IMG/VR virus record: IMGVR_UViG_3300017727_000152
Span: 1 to 24,737 of that record
Direction: 5' to 3' (one strand)
Length of the DNA stretch: 24,737 nucleotides
DNA from: a virus
In this document: in pieces, positions 23,808 through 24,737 of the stretch
Layout: each line of letters begins with the position of its first letter
How positions within the stretch are numbered: position 1 is the first letter of the stretch
The notes under the pieces: model-generated
Databases searched by the model: none
What the model was told of the DNA's origin: nothing
Seen by the model: the letters and a program-made list of their open reading frames with translations, nothing else
Made by a program: the position numbers and the translations under genes

Positions 23808-24737
23808 AGTAGAGCAAATAATAGAGGCAAGGAAGCAAATCCTGGAGCTACCAAAAGATAGGATGGTTTCAGATATGCAAGCCCCCTCACCTTTTACAAC
23901 GATACCTTCAAGAGCTTTATCCGATAAGTATATATTAACTCATCCATCAGCTCTACAAGTACTGTGCGTTCTATGCTCATACGTTAATGGTGTATCAGGC
24001 ACAGCTTATCCAAACCAATACTCGGTAGCTAAAAGATTAGGTAGGTCACAGCCGGCAGTATCCAGGCAGTTCAATAACCTGGTTAAATGGGGCTACATCG
24101 AGAAGATAATAAAAGAAAACCCATTAAGAGATAGAGGCAGAAAAGGTGCAACCTGGAGAGTTATATACGATCCTGAAATAACAGCCGATGAGATAGCTAT
24201 GACTACTACAGATCCAAGAGTAGAAGATAACAAGGCAGAAGATACTATGAAGGTCCTGGTCAAAGAACAAGTTAAGGAAGAGAAGAAACAAGCCAGGTTA
24301 TCAGAAGCACAACTTAAGCTAGTAGAAAGCATCACACAACGATACCTGAAGGATGAAACAGAATACTTTGCATATGGTTCTGTGTTTAATGATGTAAGCA
24401 CATACATAGCCGGTGAACAAACTATCGAAGCCTGGAATAGTATCGGTAATGGTCTATTATCACCTATCGAGAAGGGTTATTTAAAGAGCAGTAATATAAC
24501 ACCTAATGTTATAAATCGTGCAAAGCATAATGCTAAAAAGATAACACCTGATGTTATAAAACATGTAGATCGGAATAACACAAAAGATAACACTAGATGT
24601 TATACCAGTAGTGCAGAAAAGATAACGTCAGATGTTATACATAACTCTAATAATATAACTATAAATAATAGTATAATAGAAAATGCAAAAGAAATGACAA
24701 AAAGATATGCAGACATGCTGGATGCTATCATGGGAAC
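23782..24737 (+). CDS. Replication initiator-like winged-helix protein (lambda O-like), 3' partial
   Basis: An open frame runs off the right edge, so the C-terminus is missing; over 315 codons are visible. In-frame ATGs lie at 23776, 23782, 23788 and 23791; I chose 23782 for its GAAGAAG 6 nt upstream. Residues about 45-128 form a winged helix: 'LTHPSALQVLCVLCSYVNG', 'PNQYSVAKRLGRSQPAVSRQ' (recognition helix) and 'NNLVKWGYIEKI', then 'KGATWRVIYDP' as the wing. After a charged linker comes a low-complexity Asn/Ile/Lys-rich part whose DNA carries four palindromic repeats and an A+T-rich tract. In lambda, gene O has the same plan: an N-terminal DNA-binding domain and the origin inside the gene. 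No sequence identity to O is claimed. Confidence 0.7.
   Translation, partial: MNMMNKIDKVEQIIEARKQILELPKDRMVSDMQAPSPFTTIPSRALSDKYILTHPSALQVLCVLCSYVNGVSGTAYPNQYSVAKRLGRSQPAVSRQFNNLVKWGYIEKIIKENPLRDRGRKGATWRVIYDPEITADEIAMTTTDPRVEDNKAEDTMKVLVKEQVKEEKKQARLSEAQLKLVESITQRYLKDETEYFAYGSVFNDVSTYIAGEQTIEAWNSIGNGLLSPIEKGYLKSSNITPNVINRAKHNAKKITPDVIKHVDRNNTKDNTRCYTSSAEKITSDVIHNSNNITINNSIIENAKEMTKRYADMLDAIMG
24495..24639. repeat. Four 18-bp palindromic iterons, probable replication origin
   Basis: Copies at 24496-24513, 24541-24558, 24587-24604 and 24622-24639 read ATAACACCTAATGTTATA, ATAACACCTGATGTTATA, ATAACACTAGATGTTATA and ATAACGTCAGATGTTATA. Each has inverted arms ATAACA/TGTTAT around a 5-nt centre (one mismatch in the fourth). 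Copy 1 extends to 7-bp arms. Start-to-start spacing is 45, 46 and 35 nt. Copies 1, 2 and 4 share one reading frame, and copy 3 is in another, so the DNA, not the peptide, is what is conserved. A possible half-site ATAACAC lies at 24575-24581. Likely binding sites for the initiator encoded here. Confidence 0.8.
24641..24684. other. A+T-rich tract next to the iterons, candidate DNA unwinding element
   Basis: Directly after the fourth iteron, only 5 of 44 bases are G or C, and only 3 of 37 in 24648-24684. One strand is markedly purine/A-rich toward the right. In lambda-type origins such a tract beside the iterons is where the duplex opens after initiator binding. Position and composition fit that role; function is inferred. 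Confidence 0.6.

Noticed and set aside
24093-24407. Antisense 104-aa open frame at the right end
   Set aside because: It overlaps the initiator-like gene, which has a clear winged helix; the antisense peptide is Ser/Leu-rich shadow sequence.

Overview
This is a stretch of a tailed-phage (or prophage) genome. A T7-like podovirus virion module lies next to recombination and replication genes more typical of lambdoid or temperate phages. The DNA is A+T-rich, genes are packed with 1-8 nt overlaps, and no stretch over about 125 nt lacks a gene. No rRNA, tRNA, CRISPR array or IS element was seen. Several proteins (small GLYANI-type basic protein, GTA-type 3-TM holin, MPFIG/C1q-like fibre proteins, DUF1064) recall phages of marine alphaproteobacteria. 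That host assignment is inference from family memory, not from a search.

Layout. (1) 1-10257, rightward: tail tubular protein A (5' end cut by the window edge), tail tubular protein B, then four internal-virion or DNA-ejection proteins, the last two being very large and built of polyvalent-protein-type domains. (2) 10286-11530: T7-type tail fibre with a short tandem repeat. (3) 11540-15914: a cassette of eight small genes, mostly beta-rich fibre or receptor-binding proteins plus a likely fibre chaperone, whose base composition differs from the rest. (4) 15914-18251: lysis region with several small membrane proteins (XhlA-like, 3-TM holin), two adjacent 33-aa look-alike peptides, two small basic or zinc-binding proteins and an M15 peptidase endolysin. 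(5) 22793-18237, leftward: unknown 103-aa protein, serine recombinase, winged-helix protein, 173-aa protein, small membrane protein, YqaJ-type exonuclease, RecT-type annealing protein, LexA-type HTH protein. (6) 22917-24737, rightward: ribbon-helix-helix protein, DUF1064 nuclease-like protein, two small proteins (one a zinc ribbon), and a replication-initiator-like protein running off the window end.

How the parts work together. Regions 1-3 build the short tail, the ejected core proteins and the adsorption apparatus. Region 4 opens the host cell. Region 5 supplies a two-component 5'-exonuclease/annealase recombination system, a site-specific recombinase and two DNA-binding regulators. Region 6 begins replication. 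Regions 5 and 6 diverge from a 123-bp control region containing a 10-bp perfect palindrome.

The most notable signal is at 24495-24684. Four 18-bp imperfect palindromes, one in a different reading frame from the others, are followed by a very A+T-rich stretch, all inside the initiator-like gene. This is the arrangement of the phage lambda origin inside gene O, here attached to a T7-like virion module.
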